The translations under genes and the position numbers were made by a program. From contig JBMOJB010000003.1 in the NCBI GenBank assembly GCA_049316985.1, forward strand, positions 1 to 64,000: a stretch of 64,000 nt of DNA. Direction: 5' to 3'. Source of the stretch: CANHEE01 sp049316985 (lineage in GTDB: Bacteria; Bacteroidota; Bacteroidia; Chitinophagales; Saprospiraceae). Of this stretch, positions 10,024 to 17,864 are shown piece after piece (within the stretch, counting starts at the first letter, position 1; each line of letters starts with the position of its first letter). The notes under the pieces were generated by a model. That model saw only the letters and a program-made list of their open reading frames with translations, searched no databases and was not told the DNA's origin.

Positions 10024-10033
10024 CGCATAGAAA

Positions 10034-10073
10034 AAGCAAAGAGGAGCATTTTTTGAAAACCTCCTCTTTGCTT
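10034..10073 (-). terminator. Hairpin between the TPR gene and the small membrane protein
   Basis: A perfect 13-bp inverted repeat (aagcaaagaggag, 10034-10046, with its complement at 10061-10073) encloses a 14-nt loop. On the minus strand only a short UUUUC follows, so it is a weak intrinsic terminator or an attenuator. It lies 14 nt after the TPR stop codon and 10 nt before the next start codon. Confidence 0.7.
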
Positions 10074-10086
10074 GATTTTCTTAATT

Positions 10087-11763
10087 TTATTTATTTCCAG
10101 TTGTTGGAGTGTTAGCCTCCAGATTAGATTTTGCTGCCAAGGCGTCAACATTGGTTGGGTCCAGTCTGAGAACTTCATTGAAATAAGTGAGGGCTTTCGC
10201 GTTGTCGTTGACAAAGTGCACATTACATACCCCAAGGAAGTAATTTGATTTGATGAGTTGCGCTTTGTTTTTTACTTCATCTGCTTTTGCCAGTTCAACT
10301 ACTTTTTCGTGAAATGGCAGGGCAGCACCTGTCTTTAATTCAGGATCGCCAATTTCAGCGATGTCCGCCAATTGAGTCCATGCGAATAAGTAGGTCGGAG
10401 ACAAATCTTTGAGTTTGGTAAATGCCTGCTCGGCTTTCACTAAATTTCCCGATTTTCTGTAACATTGTCCAATGTAGAAATAATCGGAAGTCGTAGCTTT
10501 GGCTTTGCTCATCTTCAGTTCATACATAGCTGCTGACTTTTCCCACATTTTATTGTCGAAATACGCTTTTCCCATGGTTTCATAAACATCCGTTCTGGTG
10601 CTATCCAGTTCAAGGATATTTGAAGTCATTTGCGAAGCAGTTTCGAAATCTTTAGTTTTTAAAGCGCAGAATAAATAATTGTCATAATCGGTAATTATGG
10701 GCTTGGTAGTTCCAATATTTTGTATGAAACTTTTGGAATATTCAAGTCCTTTCTTAAAGTCTTCTGCAGCAGCGGTTGGATTTTCTTTATCTTTGGCTTT
10801 GCCTTTATAAGTATACGCCCAAGCTAACCAGCGATACATTGTATTGCTTTTTGGGTTCATCGCGAGGACATTATTGGCTTCTTTGATGGCTGCATCATAA
10901 TCTTTGGCATAGTAGCACAAGTATCTGACCAAACGTTCTCTGGCTTCGACATCTTTACCTGCCAATGCAGTATATTTTTGCAAAATCGGAGCTACCTTAG
11001 AGTATTGACCTGACGCAACGTATACCTCGGTCATTTCTTTCAATGCCGGTGCATAATTGGGGTCAAGCGTAAGTGCTTCATTCAAAATAGCTTCTGCATC
11101 TTTGAAAATCTTTGCTGATTTATTTATTCTTGCTCTTTTGACATAGTTTTTAAGATCAGCTTTGTTCTTTTCAGTTGCAAATTCGTATTTGTTTAATGCA
11201 GTACCGGCATCTTTTTTGAAAAAATAAGCATCACCTAGCAAAGAAAAGAAATTTCCATCTTTGGGATTAATTGCAATTGCTTTATCCAACCATTCGATTG
11301 CCTGTTCAGCATATTTACTGGTATTTTCTAGATATGCTTTGGCAAAATTCTGGTCTAAATATGCTTTGCCTACTTGATACATGATGTACGCATTTTTATT
11401 GCGTGTCCATTTGGCTGCCTTTTCAAAATTCTTGAGTGCTTCTGCCGGTTTGTTTTGATCCAGCAACAGTTTACCTTGCCCGATCAGACAAAGTGCCGCA
11501 TCAGGATTTGCAGTAAGACCTTTTGTGTAATAAAGCTGTGCAGAATCGGACTTTTCGTTTTCATAATAAGTCTCTCCCATGAAAAAATGTCCTTCTGAAG
11601 ATTTCGGATCTTTCGAAATCAATTGCAGACACATTTTTCTGGCAGAAATATAATCTTCCTTTTCAATAGCTTTAGAAATTTCATCGGCAGACTGAGCGCT
11701 GACGAAAAAACTCATTCCTAGCATATAAAGCGCGAAATAGCTTCTTAATTTATTTGTTGTCAT
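10087..11763 (-). CDS. Exported tetratricopeptide-repeat protein
   Basis: A 558-residue protein with a signal peptide (hydrophobic residues 8-22, cleavage near VSAQS). The mature part is a nearly continuous series of TPR units spanning about residues 25-550. Examples are SEGHFFMGETYYENEKSDS, YFLGVCNVHFVNDNAKALTY and several A..LDPNYAPAL-type helices. TPR arrays are protein-interaction scaffolds; in Bacteroidota, periplasmic TPR proteins often work with outer-membrane or gliding/secretion machinery, but nothing here fixes the partner. No enzymatic domain is visible. It lies in a run of minus-strand envelope genes and is followed by a hairpin and a small membrane protein. Confidence 0.85.
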   Translation of the reverse strand: MTTNKLRSYFALYMLGMSFFVSAQSADEISKAIEKEDYISARKMCLQLISKDPKSSEGHFFMGETYYENEKSDSAQLYYTKGLTANPDAALCLIGQGKLLLDQNKPAEALKNFEKAAKWTRNKNAYIMYQVGKAYLDQNFAKAYLENTSKYAEQAIEWLDKAIAINPKDGNFFSLLGDAYFFKKDAGTALNKYEFATEKNKADLKNYVKRARINKSAKIFKDAEAILNEALTLDPNYAPALKEMTEVYVASGQYSKVAPILQKYTALAGKDVEARERLVRYLCYYAKDYDAAIKEANNVLAMNPKSNTMYRWLAWAYTYKGKAKDKENPTAAAEDFKKGLEYSKSFIQNIGTTKPIITDYDNYLFCALKTKDFETASQMTSNILELDSTRTDVYETMGKAYFDNKMWEKSAAMYELKMSKAKATTSDYFYIGQCYRKSGNLVKAEQAFTKLKDLSPTYLFAWTQLADIAEIGDPELKTGAALPFHEKVVELAKADEVKNKAQLIKSNYFLGVCNVHFVNDNAKALTYFNEVLRLDPTNVDALAAKSNLEANTPTTGNK

Positions 11764-11867
11764 GTTAAATACGTTTTTTTGTAGTTAGCAGCTTGAGTTT
11801 ACACTCAATTTGTTTTCAAAATTTAGTAAAATAATGTGATGGTTTTTTGTCAGGAAAATTTAAGGTG

Positions 11868-12515
11868 TCAAAAATTATAGGAAATTCCAAATTGTAAATC
11901 CCAGGCGCTTCTTATGTAAGTCGGTCCGTCCAATATGTTTCTATAAACTGCAATCTGAGTTTGCCATTTACCAGCTCCACTTGACCATCCTAATCCAACA
12001 TTGCAGTAAGGCTGCGATATTTTGGTGGTGTATATTTTATTGGTGTTCAAATCGATTTGTGGATCGACTTTGAACGTACTATTTTCCAGTTCGACCTGTG
12101 CAAATAAGCCACTGAATATTCTTGCTCTGGAAAAAAGTCCTACACCATAATTTAAGTTTTCGTATTTGTGCAAACCGCCGGTACTTACTGGGTCAAGCTT
12201 GTAGTAATAATAATCTCCTTTAAAAACTGCTCCAGCCGAAAGCCATCTGTTGAATTTATACGCAGCTCTCGGCGATATACTCATATTAAATTGCCCATTT
12301 CCAAATGAAGGAAAATGAAGTTCGGCGCCATACCACATTTTGTCCAGCCAAAAATTTTCCGCCTGCTTGGCAGCTTTTTCAGTTCTGGCCTTCTTCTTTT
12401 GTGCAGCTGTCATCGGTTTCTTTTTCTTTGTTTGACACATCAATACTGTAGTGCAGATAAGCATCATGCATAAAAAAGAAATCCCAATTTTTTTAAAATC
12501 CATAGTCGTTTTCAT
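11868..12515 (-). CDS. Outer-membrane beta-barrel-like protein, uncharacterised
   Basis: A 215-residue exported protein. A signal peptide or membrane-anchor segment is seen at about residues 10-27. It is followed by a highly basic linker (KKKKP...QKKKARTEKAAKQ) and then alternating aromatic/polar strands ending in LQFGISYNF, a terminal Phe typical of outer-membrane barrels. It is too short for a porin; an 8-strand barrel is plausible. Its ATG lies 1 nt after the stop of the upstream lipoprotein gene, so the two are almost certainly co-transcribed and may be translationally coupled. The function is unknown. Confidence 0.75.
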   Translation of the reverse strand: MKTTMDFKKIGISFLCMMLICTTVLMCQTKKKKPMTAAQKKKARTEKAAKQAENFWLDKMWYGAELHFPSFGNGQFNMSISPRAAYKFNRWLSAGAVFKGDYYYYKLDPVSTGGLHKYENLNYGVGLFSRARIFSGLFAQVELENSTFKVDPQIDLNTNKIYTTKISQPYCNVGLGWSSGAGKWQTQIAVYRNILDGPTYIRSAWDLQFGISYNF

Positions 12516-12516
12516 A

Positions 12517-13062
12517 TTAATCTTTAGTTTTTTTCCAGGTTAATTGGTTAAAAAAAATATCCAGTTCTTTTTCAAACCATTGCAAGTTTTCGGGACTGTC
12601 ATAATTATCCGATATTTTCTTTTTTTTCATACCATCGCAAAACGTTGTATAGGTATATGGTAAATCCGCAATAATATTGTTTCTGTTCAGCGGATAATGA
12701 TCTGCAAATTTGAAAAAATCAACTTGCTTTGCTTTTTCTAAAATTTCTGCAATTTGCTCTTTTCCGACTTCAGCTTCATAAGTGCCCAGTAATTCAACAC
12801 TTCTTGACCCGACATACAGCGCCTTTCCATCTGATCGCAAAGTTGCGGTGTAAACTGGACAGTTTCCGTAACAAATCGTCCGCTCAATCTGCAACACGGT
12901 ATAAACCCCTGTGTCTTTTTGCGGCTTAGGGACTATTACTTCCTTCTCCGGAATCGCGGCCTGGCTGCCTTTGGTCTTTTGAGTTGTTTTGCGATTACAT
13001 GATGCTGCTAAAACGCAAAAAACACAAAAAAAATATATTAAATTTCGGCTGCAAACGTTCAT
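12517..13062 (-). CDS. DUF6438-like lipoprotein
   Basis: A 181-residue lipoprotein if translation starts at 13062. That start gives a short N region, a hydrophobic core and a lipobox LAASC with Cys22. The longer form from 13089 adds nine residues that spoil the signal peptide. The mature domain has ERTICYGNCPVYTATLRSDGKALYVG, the pattern of the DUF6438 family found widely in Bacteroidota. Two cysteines in CYGNC may form a disulfide. It is anchored in the envelope, and its role is unknown. It forms a two-gene unit with the barrel protein downstream (1-nt gap). A promoter with -7 TAATTTTG (13109-13116, minus strand) lies upstream. Confidence 0.8.
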   Translation of the reverse strand: MNVCSRNLIYFFCVFCVLAASCNRKTTQKTKGSQAAIPEKEVIVPKPQKDTGVYTVLQIERTICYGNCPVYTATLRSDGKALYVGSRSVELLGTYEAEVGKEQIAEILEKAKQVDFFKFADHYPLNRNNIIADLPYTYTTFCDGMKKKKISDNYDSPENLQWFEKELDIFFNQLTWKKTKD

Positions 13063-13108
13063 ACTTTTGTAATTTAGATGCAAAATCACTTGTTTTTTTA
13101 AAAAAGAG

Positions 13109-13142
13109 CAAAATTACAGAAATATCGTTGGTTTTTTAACAA
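13109..13142 (-). promoter_or_regulatory. Putative promoter of the DUF6438 lipoprotein operon
   Basis: On the minus strand TAATTTTG (13109-13116) fits the -7 consensus TAnnTTTG. TTG at 13140-13142 lies 23 bp upstream. Transcription would start near 13102, about 40 nt before the ATG at 13062. Confidence 0.45.
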
Positions 13143-13161
13143 AAGATTAAATTTTTAAGTC

Positions 13162-14421
13162 ATGAAAACAAAAATTTGCACTACATTAATCTTGGAGCTC
13201 GTTTCGCTGAGTACTTTCGTCTTTTCGGCCGCACCTCCTGAACTTTGGGGTTTTTTCGCACACAAAAAGATCAATAGATTGGCGGTCTTTACGTTGCCTG
13301 TTGAAATGGCCGGATTTTACAAGAAACATCTTGATTTTATCGAAGAACATGCGGTTGATCCCGATAAACGCCGCTATTCTTCCAAGTTTGAGGCTCCTCG
13401 GCATTACATCGATTTAGATGCCTATGGCGAAGCACCGTTTTCTGAACTTCCCCGCAACTGGCTGGACGCGTTGATCAAGTATTCTGAGATATTCGCAGTG
13501 AACCGGCAATCGGATACTTTGTTGCTTTTTGACCCCCATTTGACTATTCAAACCAGAAGCGAAATGCTGTTTACCGGTGGACAAATGAACGAAATCCTTT
13601 GCCGCGATACTTTATTTAGCGACAAGAAACTTTTTAAGGATTTTTTCTACCGAAACATCATCAATCGCCTCTATGAAGAGGATTTGATTGCTATCCCAAT
13701 TGATAGTTTGAAAAATGTATGTACACTTTCTGCTGATATAACATCTGTGATTGCAAAAGAACACCTTACCCAGCATGGAATTGTTCCTTATCACCTGAGC
13801 CACATGGAAAAGCGGCTTACTGAAGCATTTAGGGATAAAAATTCCAAAAGAATTCTGCAGCTTTCCGCTGAAATCGGTCACTACCTTGGCGATGCTCATG
13901 TCCCACTACATACGACGAGGAATTACAATGGGCAACTCAGTGGGCAGCGCGGGATACATGCATTTTGGGAAAGTCGCATTCCTGAATTATTGTCTGAAGA
14001 TTATGATTACTGGGTCGGGTCGGCAGAGTTCATACCCAATACTTCTGAAACATTTTGGCAAATTGTTTTTGACAGCCATAAATTAGTAGACTCGCTGCTG
14101 CAGATCGAAAAAAAACTTAGTCTTTCCTATCCCTCCGATCAAATATTTTGTCTGGAAGAAAGGCAAGGAACGACCATCAAAACACAATGTGAATCGTACG
14201 TAAGAGCGTACAGTGCGCGACTTAATGGGCAAGTCGAAGATCGAATGAGGGCCGCCATCCTGTCGATAGGAAGTATCTGGTTCACAGCCTGGGTCAATGC
14301 CGGTCAACCTGATTTAAATCAATTAGATCAGGAAGAAAAAGAGCTGAATTCTCCTTTGGACAAATTGCCGGATGCTGAATCAAAGGCTGCTCAATCGATG
14401 ATTGGTCGACCGGAAAACTAA
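13162..14421 (+). CDS. Exported zinc-dependent phospholipase C-like / S1-P1 nuclease-fold enzyme
   Basis: A 419-residue protein with a signal peptide (residues 1-22). It belongs to the trinuclear-zinc superfamily that includes Bacillus cereus phospholipase C and S1/P1 nucleases. Likely zinc ligands visible in order are Trp29 near the mature N terminus, His34 (WGFFAHKKIN), the HYIDLD aspartate, His240-x3-Asp244-x5-His250 (HYLGDAHVPLH), and His266-x3-Glu270 (HAFWE). The final Glu matches PLC (S1/P1 nucleases use Asp), so a phospholipase/phosphodiesterase role is favoured, but this is inference. The insertion between the Asp and the HYLGD motif is longer than in the Bacillus enzyme. It probably acts in the periplasm or outside the cell. 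It diverges from the DUF6438 lipoprotein operon. Confidence 0.85.
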   Translation: MKTKICTTLILELVSLSTFVFSAAPPELWGFFAHKKINRLAVFTLPVEMAGFYKKHLDFIEEHAVDPDKRRYSSKFEAPRHYIDLDAYGEAPFSELPRNWLDALIKYSEIFAVNRQSDTLLLFDPHLTIQTRSEMLFTGGQMNEILCRDTLFSDKKLFKDFFYRNIINRLYEEDLIAIPIDSLKNVCTLSADITSVIAKEHLTQHGIVPYHLSHMEKRLTEAFRDKNSKRILQLSAEIGHYLGDAHVPLHTTRNYNGQLSGQRGIHAFWESRIPELLSEDYDYWVGSAEFIPNTSETFWQIVFDSHKLVDSLLQIEKKLSLSYPSDQIFCLEERQGTTIKTQCESYVRAYSARLNGQVEDRMRAAILSIGSIWFTAWVNAGQPDLNQLDQEEKELNSPLDKLPDAESKAAQSMIGRPEN

Positions 14422-14734
14422 AATTATCATGTTCAGCGGCCGCTGTAGAATTAAAATTTAGTTAAAATGACTTTTTTTTGCAAGTTGCTATACTAGGAGA
14501 GCCTTTTAATGTGTTTATATATGATAATCAGTTTGTGCGCAGGTTTTAGTATCTGCTAAAAGTCCGGCCACTTGGTTCATTTAGTAGCATTATAATAAAT
14601 TTTAATGTAAATTGCATATATTTTATAAGATTCATATTATCTTTGCAGGTAATTTATTTTTGCAAATGTTCAAATGAGGAAATTATTCCTCAGTATTACG
14701 GAAAATCGTATTTTAATTAAAAATCACACTATTT
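14422..14734 (+). other. Intergenic region with promoter and small hairpins
   Basis: No ORF is supported in this 313-bp AT-rich gap. It holds a perfect 12-bp GC palindrome (14434-14445, cagcggccgctg) just after the upstream stop, two TAnnTTTG boxes (14638-14645 and 14655-14662), and a 6-bp stem (14676-14681/14686-14691) in the probable 5' leader of the coiled-coil gene. Confidence 0.6.
14612..14645 (+). promoter_or_regulatory. Putative promoter of the coiled-coil protein gene
   Basis: TTG at 14612-14614 and TATCTTTG at 14638-14645 are separated by 23 bp. A second -7 candidate, TATTTTTG, lies at 14655-14662. The leader would be about 80 nt long. Confidence 0.45.
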
Positions 14735-15697
14735 ATGAGCACTAATCAGGATCAAAAGAGTAACAAAACAGTATGGATTGGTATTTTGGCAGCGCTATTG
14801 CTGGGTTCAAATGCATTTTGGTTATTCAATAACTCCAATAAAAATGAGCAAATCACCACTTTGGATTCTAAAGTTGATGAAGTAGAAGGCGTTAAAGCAA
14901 AATTAGAGAAGGAATATTACGAGTCACTTTCTCAATTGGAAGAAATGAAGAGTTCAAATACCGAACTCAATAAAGTAATTGACTCGCAGAAAGCTCAACT
15001 GTCGCAGCAAAAGTCTAAAATTGATGATTTGATTCGCAATAAAAAAGATCTTGCGGGCGCTCGTGCCCAAATTGATGGAATGAAGACACAGTTGAACCAA
15101 TACCTGGCAGAAATTCAGGCACTTAAGCAAGATAATACCAAATTGGCTGCCAAAGTAAAGGAAGTGGAAGAACAAGCTTTGCAACTGGAAAGTAACGTAA
15201 GGACACTGACTGATGACAAAAATAACTTAAATACCCAATTGTCTAACACTGCCAGAGATCTTGAAGATACGAAGGCTCGTGAAGATAATTTAAAAAAGGT
15301 CATTAAAGTAGACAAAGTGGAGTTGGTTGCGATTAATGCCAAAGGCGAGGATGTTAAAAAAGCTAAAAACGCCGATGGGTTTAAAATTAAGTTTAAAACT
15401 TCTAAAAATTCGTTTGCTAAAGGAAAAGAAACTTTTTACGTTCAGGTTATTTCCCCGCAAGGTGTTACAATCAGCAACAAAGCAATGAAAGTAAAATTAA
15501 ACAATGATGAAGAAGTGTCTTTTACTTCTTCAACGGATGTAAACTATTCGGGAGCTGAGCAAGAAGTCACTGCTTCTGTTATCTTAGAAGACACTAAGAT
15601 TGAGCCGCATTCTCAGTACGAAGTACGTGTATACCACAGAGGTGAATATGTAGGGGGGAATAACTCTAAAAAGTTGAAAAAGAATTTATTCAATTAA
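14735..15697 (+). CDS. Membrane-anchored coiled-coil protein, uncharacterised
   Basis: A 320-residue protein. A short polar N terminus precedes one membrane helix (about residues 13-31, VWIGILAALLLGSNAFWLF). A long, highly charged coiled coil runs over about residues 38-192 with regular leucine heptads. The C-terminal part (about 195-320) is beta-rich and looks like an Ig-like or C2-like domain (FYVQVISPQGVTISN...YEVRVYHRGEYVGG). This gives an inner-membrane anchor, a periplasmic rod and a distal domain. I recognise no named family. A strong terminator follows and a leadered promoter precedes, so it is probably monocistronic. Confidence 0.85.
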   Translation: MSTNQDQKSNKTVWIGILAALLLGSNAFWLFNNSNKNEQITTLDSKVDEVEGVKAKLEKEYYESLSQLEEMKSSNTELNKVIDSQKAQLSQQKSKIDDLIRNKKDLAGARAQIDGMKTQLNQYLAEIQALKQDNTKLAAKVKEVEEQALQLESNVRTLTDDKNNLNTQLSNTARDLEDTKAREDNLKKVIKVDKVELVAINAKGEDVKKAKNADGFKIKFKTSKNSFAKGKETFYVQVISPQGVTISNKAMKVKLNNDEEVSFTSSTDVNYSGAEQEVTASVILEDTKIEPHSQYEVRVYHRGEYVGGNNSKKLKKNLFN

Positions 15698-15717
15698 TCA
15701 AAGTTTATATTTCATAC

Positions 15718-15752
15718 AAAAAGGCTGTCTCTATTTTGAGCAGCCTTTTTTT
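15718..15752 (+). terminator. Rho-independent terminator after the coiled-coil gene
   Basis: A 10-bp stem (15718-15727 aaaaaggctg with 15741-15750) encloses a 13-nt loop and runs into seven T residues. It is 20 bp after the stop codon. Confidence 0.9.
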
Positions 15753-15813
15753 GTTCATATTAGTATCGCGATCTGAATAATGTTAAAGTGACAAGGATAT
15801 TTTGCAAACCTTA

Positions 15814-15844
15814 TTGGATTCCCGGTGTTATTCCTTTAATTTTG
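15814..15844 (+). promoter_or_regulatory. Promoter overlapping the DUF2452 start
   Basis: TTG (15814-15816), a 20-bp spacer and TAATTTTG (15837-15844) fit the Bacteroidota housekeeping consensus. Transcription should begin at about 15849-15852, so the first ATG (15846) would be outside the mRNA and the ATG at 15852 would be at or near +1. Confidence 0.6.
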
Positions 15845-15851
15845 CATGTGT

Positions 15852-16352
15852 ATGGAAATAAATAATCCGATTGATCCTAAAAAAGTAGCCCAAAATCCCG
15901 GTTTGCTACCTTATGCCCACAATGCTGCCAGTGCAATCGTACAGCCTATCGACAAAGGAAGGGCCAAAGGAATTGCAGTACGAGCGATGTACGAGCAGTC
16001 TAATGCTGATCTAGATCAGATTCGGAAACAAGTAGAATTGTTGGCGATGCAAGCTAAAATGATTCACGATCGGGTTGCAATTTCTGAAAAAATTTACCGG
16101 GCAGACATGAATTTCAAACCGGTAATGGGGAATGTCTATCACCTATATTTGAAAAAAGATAGTACACATGTGCTATCAATGATCGCGCCGGAAGAGTGGG
16201 GAGCTAGAAAGCCATACACGTGGGTCGCCACATGCAGATTATTGGCAGACCATACCTGGGAGGTGTATAGCTGTGATTCTGAAATCTTGTACAGCAATCT
16301 GAACGGCGAAGCCAGTATTTCTCCGGAAGATTTTTTAAATGTTAATAGCTAA
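15852..16352 (+). CDS. DUF2452 family protein
   Basis: A 166-residue cytoplasmic protein with no signal peptide. It has the full DUF2452 pattern: NPIDPKKVAQNPGLLPYAH at the N terminus, GIAVRAMYEQSNADL and IRKQVELLAMQA in a helical middle part, then YHLYLKK, LSMIAPEEWG and RLLADHTWEV. The family is widespread in Bacteroidota and in some eukaryotes, and its function is unknown. The start at 15852 is preferred over the in-frame ATG at 15846 because the promoter -7 box ends at 15844. The next gene begins 12 bp after its stop on the same strand, so it may head a three-gene unit with the LolA-like protein and the GNAT. Confidence 0.85.
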   Translation: MEINNPIDPKKVAQNPGLLPYAHNAASAIVQPIDKGRAKGIAVRAMYEQSNADLDQIRKQVELLAMQAKMIHDRVAISEKIYRADMNFKPVMGNVYHLYLKKDSTHVLSMIAPEEWGARKPYTWVATCRLLADHTWEVYSCDSEILYSNLNGEASISPEDFLNVNS

Positions 16353-16364
16353 ACTAGTTTCAAT

Positions 16365-17123
16365 ATGAGATTATCCATCCAGTATTATTTGATTCCGCTA
16401 TTTTGCATTGCTTTTTTTATGAATCAGGGATTTTCGCAAAACCCTGCAGCGATTGATTTTAATATAAAAGAAAGTGATTCTGAGGCAATAGCTATAGCAG
16501 ACGAAGTAATGGAAGCAATGGGAGGACGAATGAACTGGGATAAGACGCGTTACTTGTCGTGGAAGTTTTTTTCATTCAGAAAACTAATCTGGGATCGATA
16601 TACGGGAGATGTGCGTATTCATGATCTCAAGAGCGATACAAAAATCCTGATGAATGTCAATACCGGAAAGGGAAAGGTAAGTCGCAAAGGTGAAATTTTA
16701 AGTGATACATCAGCCGAATGCTTAAAAGCACTTGAGCGAGGAAAAAAAATATTGGTGAATGACGCCTATTGGCTCATTATGCCAATGAAATTAAAAGATT
16801 CAGGCGTAACATTAAAATATCTTGGGAAAGGGAATGCGCTCGATGGGAGTTCTGCCGATATTCTGCAGCTAACTTTCAATCAAGTCGGTTATACACCCGA
16901 TAACAAGTATTGGGTCTATGTAGATTCTCAAACCAGATTGGTCTCACAATGGTCCTTTTTCAAATCTGCAAAAGATGAAAAACCAGAGTTCAGTAATCCG
17001 TGGACAGACTACAAAAAGCATGGCAATGTGCTACTTTCAAGTGGCCGGGGTAGAGCAGAAGGAGGAATGGAGGAGATTGTGGTTCACAAAAAAATAGATC
17101 AGAAGATTTTTACTCAATTTTAA
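16365..17123 (+). CDS. Exported LolA-like / DUF6503-like protein
   Basis: A 252-residue protein with a signal peptide (residues 1-24, FSQ cleavage region). The mature part starts with helix IADEVMEAMGG, the pattern with which several Bacteroidota outer-membrane lipoprotein-sorting-like and DUF6503 proteins begin. It continues with beta strands (LSWKFFSFRKLIWDRYTGDVRI, KYWVYVDSQTRLVSQWSFF), suggesting a LolA/LolB-type half-barrel that binds a lipid or hydrophobic ligand. It is 12 bp after DUF2452 and 3 bp before the GNAT gene, so it lies in the same transcription unit. The family assignment is by pattern and moderate. Confidence 0.65.
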   Translation: MRLSIQYYLIPLFCIAFFMNQGFSQNPAAIDFNIKESDSEAIAIADEVMEAMGGRMNWDKTRYLSWKFFSFRKLIWDRYTGDVRIHDLKSDTKILMNVNTGKGKVSRKGEILSDTSAECLKALERGKKILVNDAYWLIMPMKLKDSGVTLKYLGKGNALDGSSADILQLTFNQVGYTPDNKYWVYVDSQTRLVSQWSFFKSAKDEKPEFSNPWTDYKKHGNVLLSSGRGRAEGGMEEIVVHKKIDQKIFTQF

Positions 17124-17126
17124 GAT

Positions 17127-17564
17127 ATGTATACTGTAATCCCAATTGAATTTGGTACTCCTGAATATGATGAGGCTGTATCAATAAGATATGAGGTCCT
17201 TAGAAAGCCGTTGGGTCTCGATTTCTCTGTTGCTCAGTTGGAGAAAGAATGGTCTGACATTCACCTTGTCTGTTATTCCCAACATTCGGAAATGCTGGGT
17301 TGTTTGATTCTGTCTAAATTCGAGGATGACACTTTGAAGATGCGGCAAGTAGCAGTAAAAGAAAAAAGACAGGGAGCCGGTATCGGAAAAGCGCTAGTTG
17401 ATGCTGCAGAAACTTACGCCAGACTCAATGGGAACAAAACTATTTTATTGAATGCCAGAGCCAATGCTATACCATTTTACGAGCGTCTGGGATACGAAAT
17501 TATCAGTGATACTTTCACTGAGGTCGGAATCGAGCATAAAAAAATGAAAAAAACTTTGTTTTGA
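17127..17564 (+). CDS. GNAT family N-acetyltransferase
   Basis: A 145-residue acyl-CoA transferase. The acetyl-CoA pyrophosphate-binding motif is visible as MRQVAVKEKRQGAGIGKALVDAAE (the Q-x-x-G-x-G core at about residues 86-91), followed by the conserved NARANAIPFYERLGYE. The N-terminal EYDEAVSIRYEVLRKPLG resembles ElaA-type members. The substrate cannot be read from sequence. It begins 3 bp after the LolA-like gene, so it is co-transcribed with it. Confidence 0.85.
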   Translation: MYTVIPIEFGTPEYDEAVSIRYEVLRKPLGLDFSVAQLEKEWSDIHLVCYSQHSEMLGCLILSKFEDDTLKMRQVAVKEKRQGAGIGKALVDAAETYARLNGNKTILLNARANAIPFYERLGYEIISDTFTEVGIEHKKMKKTLF

Positions 17565-17864
17565 TTTATCTGCTTGAATATCAGTCAATATAGCAACTTA
17601 TTTTAATGTATTTCGTTATACACCCTTGACAAGTGCGGTTTTTTGTCGTACTTTTGCAGGATAATTTAAGCCAAACTAAGTCAAATACGTTGATTTTTAG
17701 TCCGCGAAAAAGAGAAAACAATTCGACCCAAAATCTAAACATATTTCCTTAAATGATCCAATTGCTATTTTTTGTATTTTCTTGTACTTAAAATAGTGAT
17801 AATTCTTTTGTATATTCTGAATTTTCAATATTAATTACTGCGTTAAAAATTTGTATAACATTAC
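17565..17864 (+). other. Intergenic region with rpoD promoter and long leader
   Basis: No ORF is supported in this 300-bp gap. It contains the rpoD promoter (17626-17656) and then about 200 nt of untranslated AT-rich leader. No strong hairpin or known riboswitch motif was recognised in the leader. Confidence 0.6.
17626..17656 (+). promoter_or_regulatory. Promoter of rpoD
   Basis: TTG (17626-17628, within ttgac), a 20-bp spacer and TACTTTTG (17649-17656) match the Bacteroidota consensus. The start site would be near 17662, leaving a leader of about 200 nt before the ATG at 17865. Confidence 0.65.
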
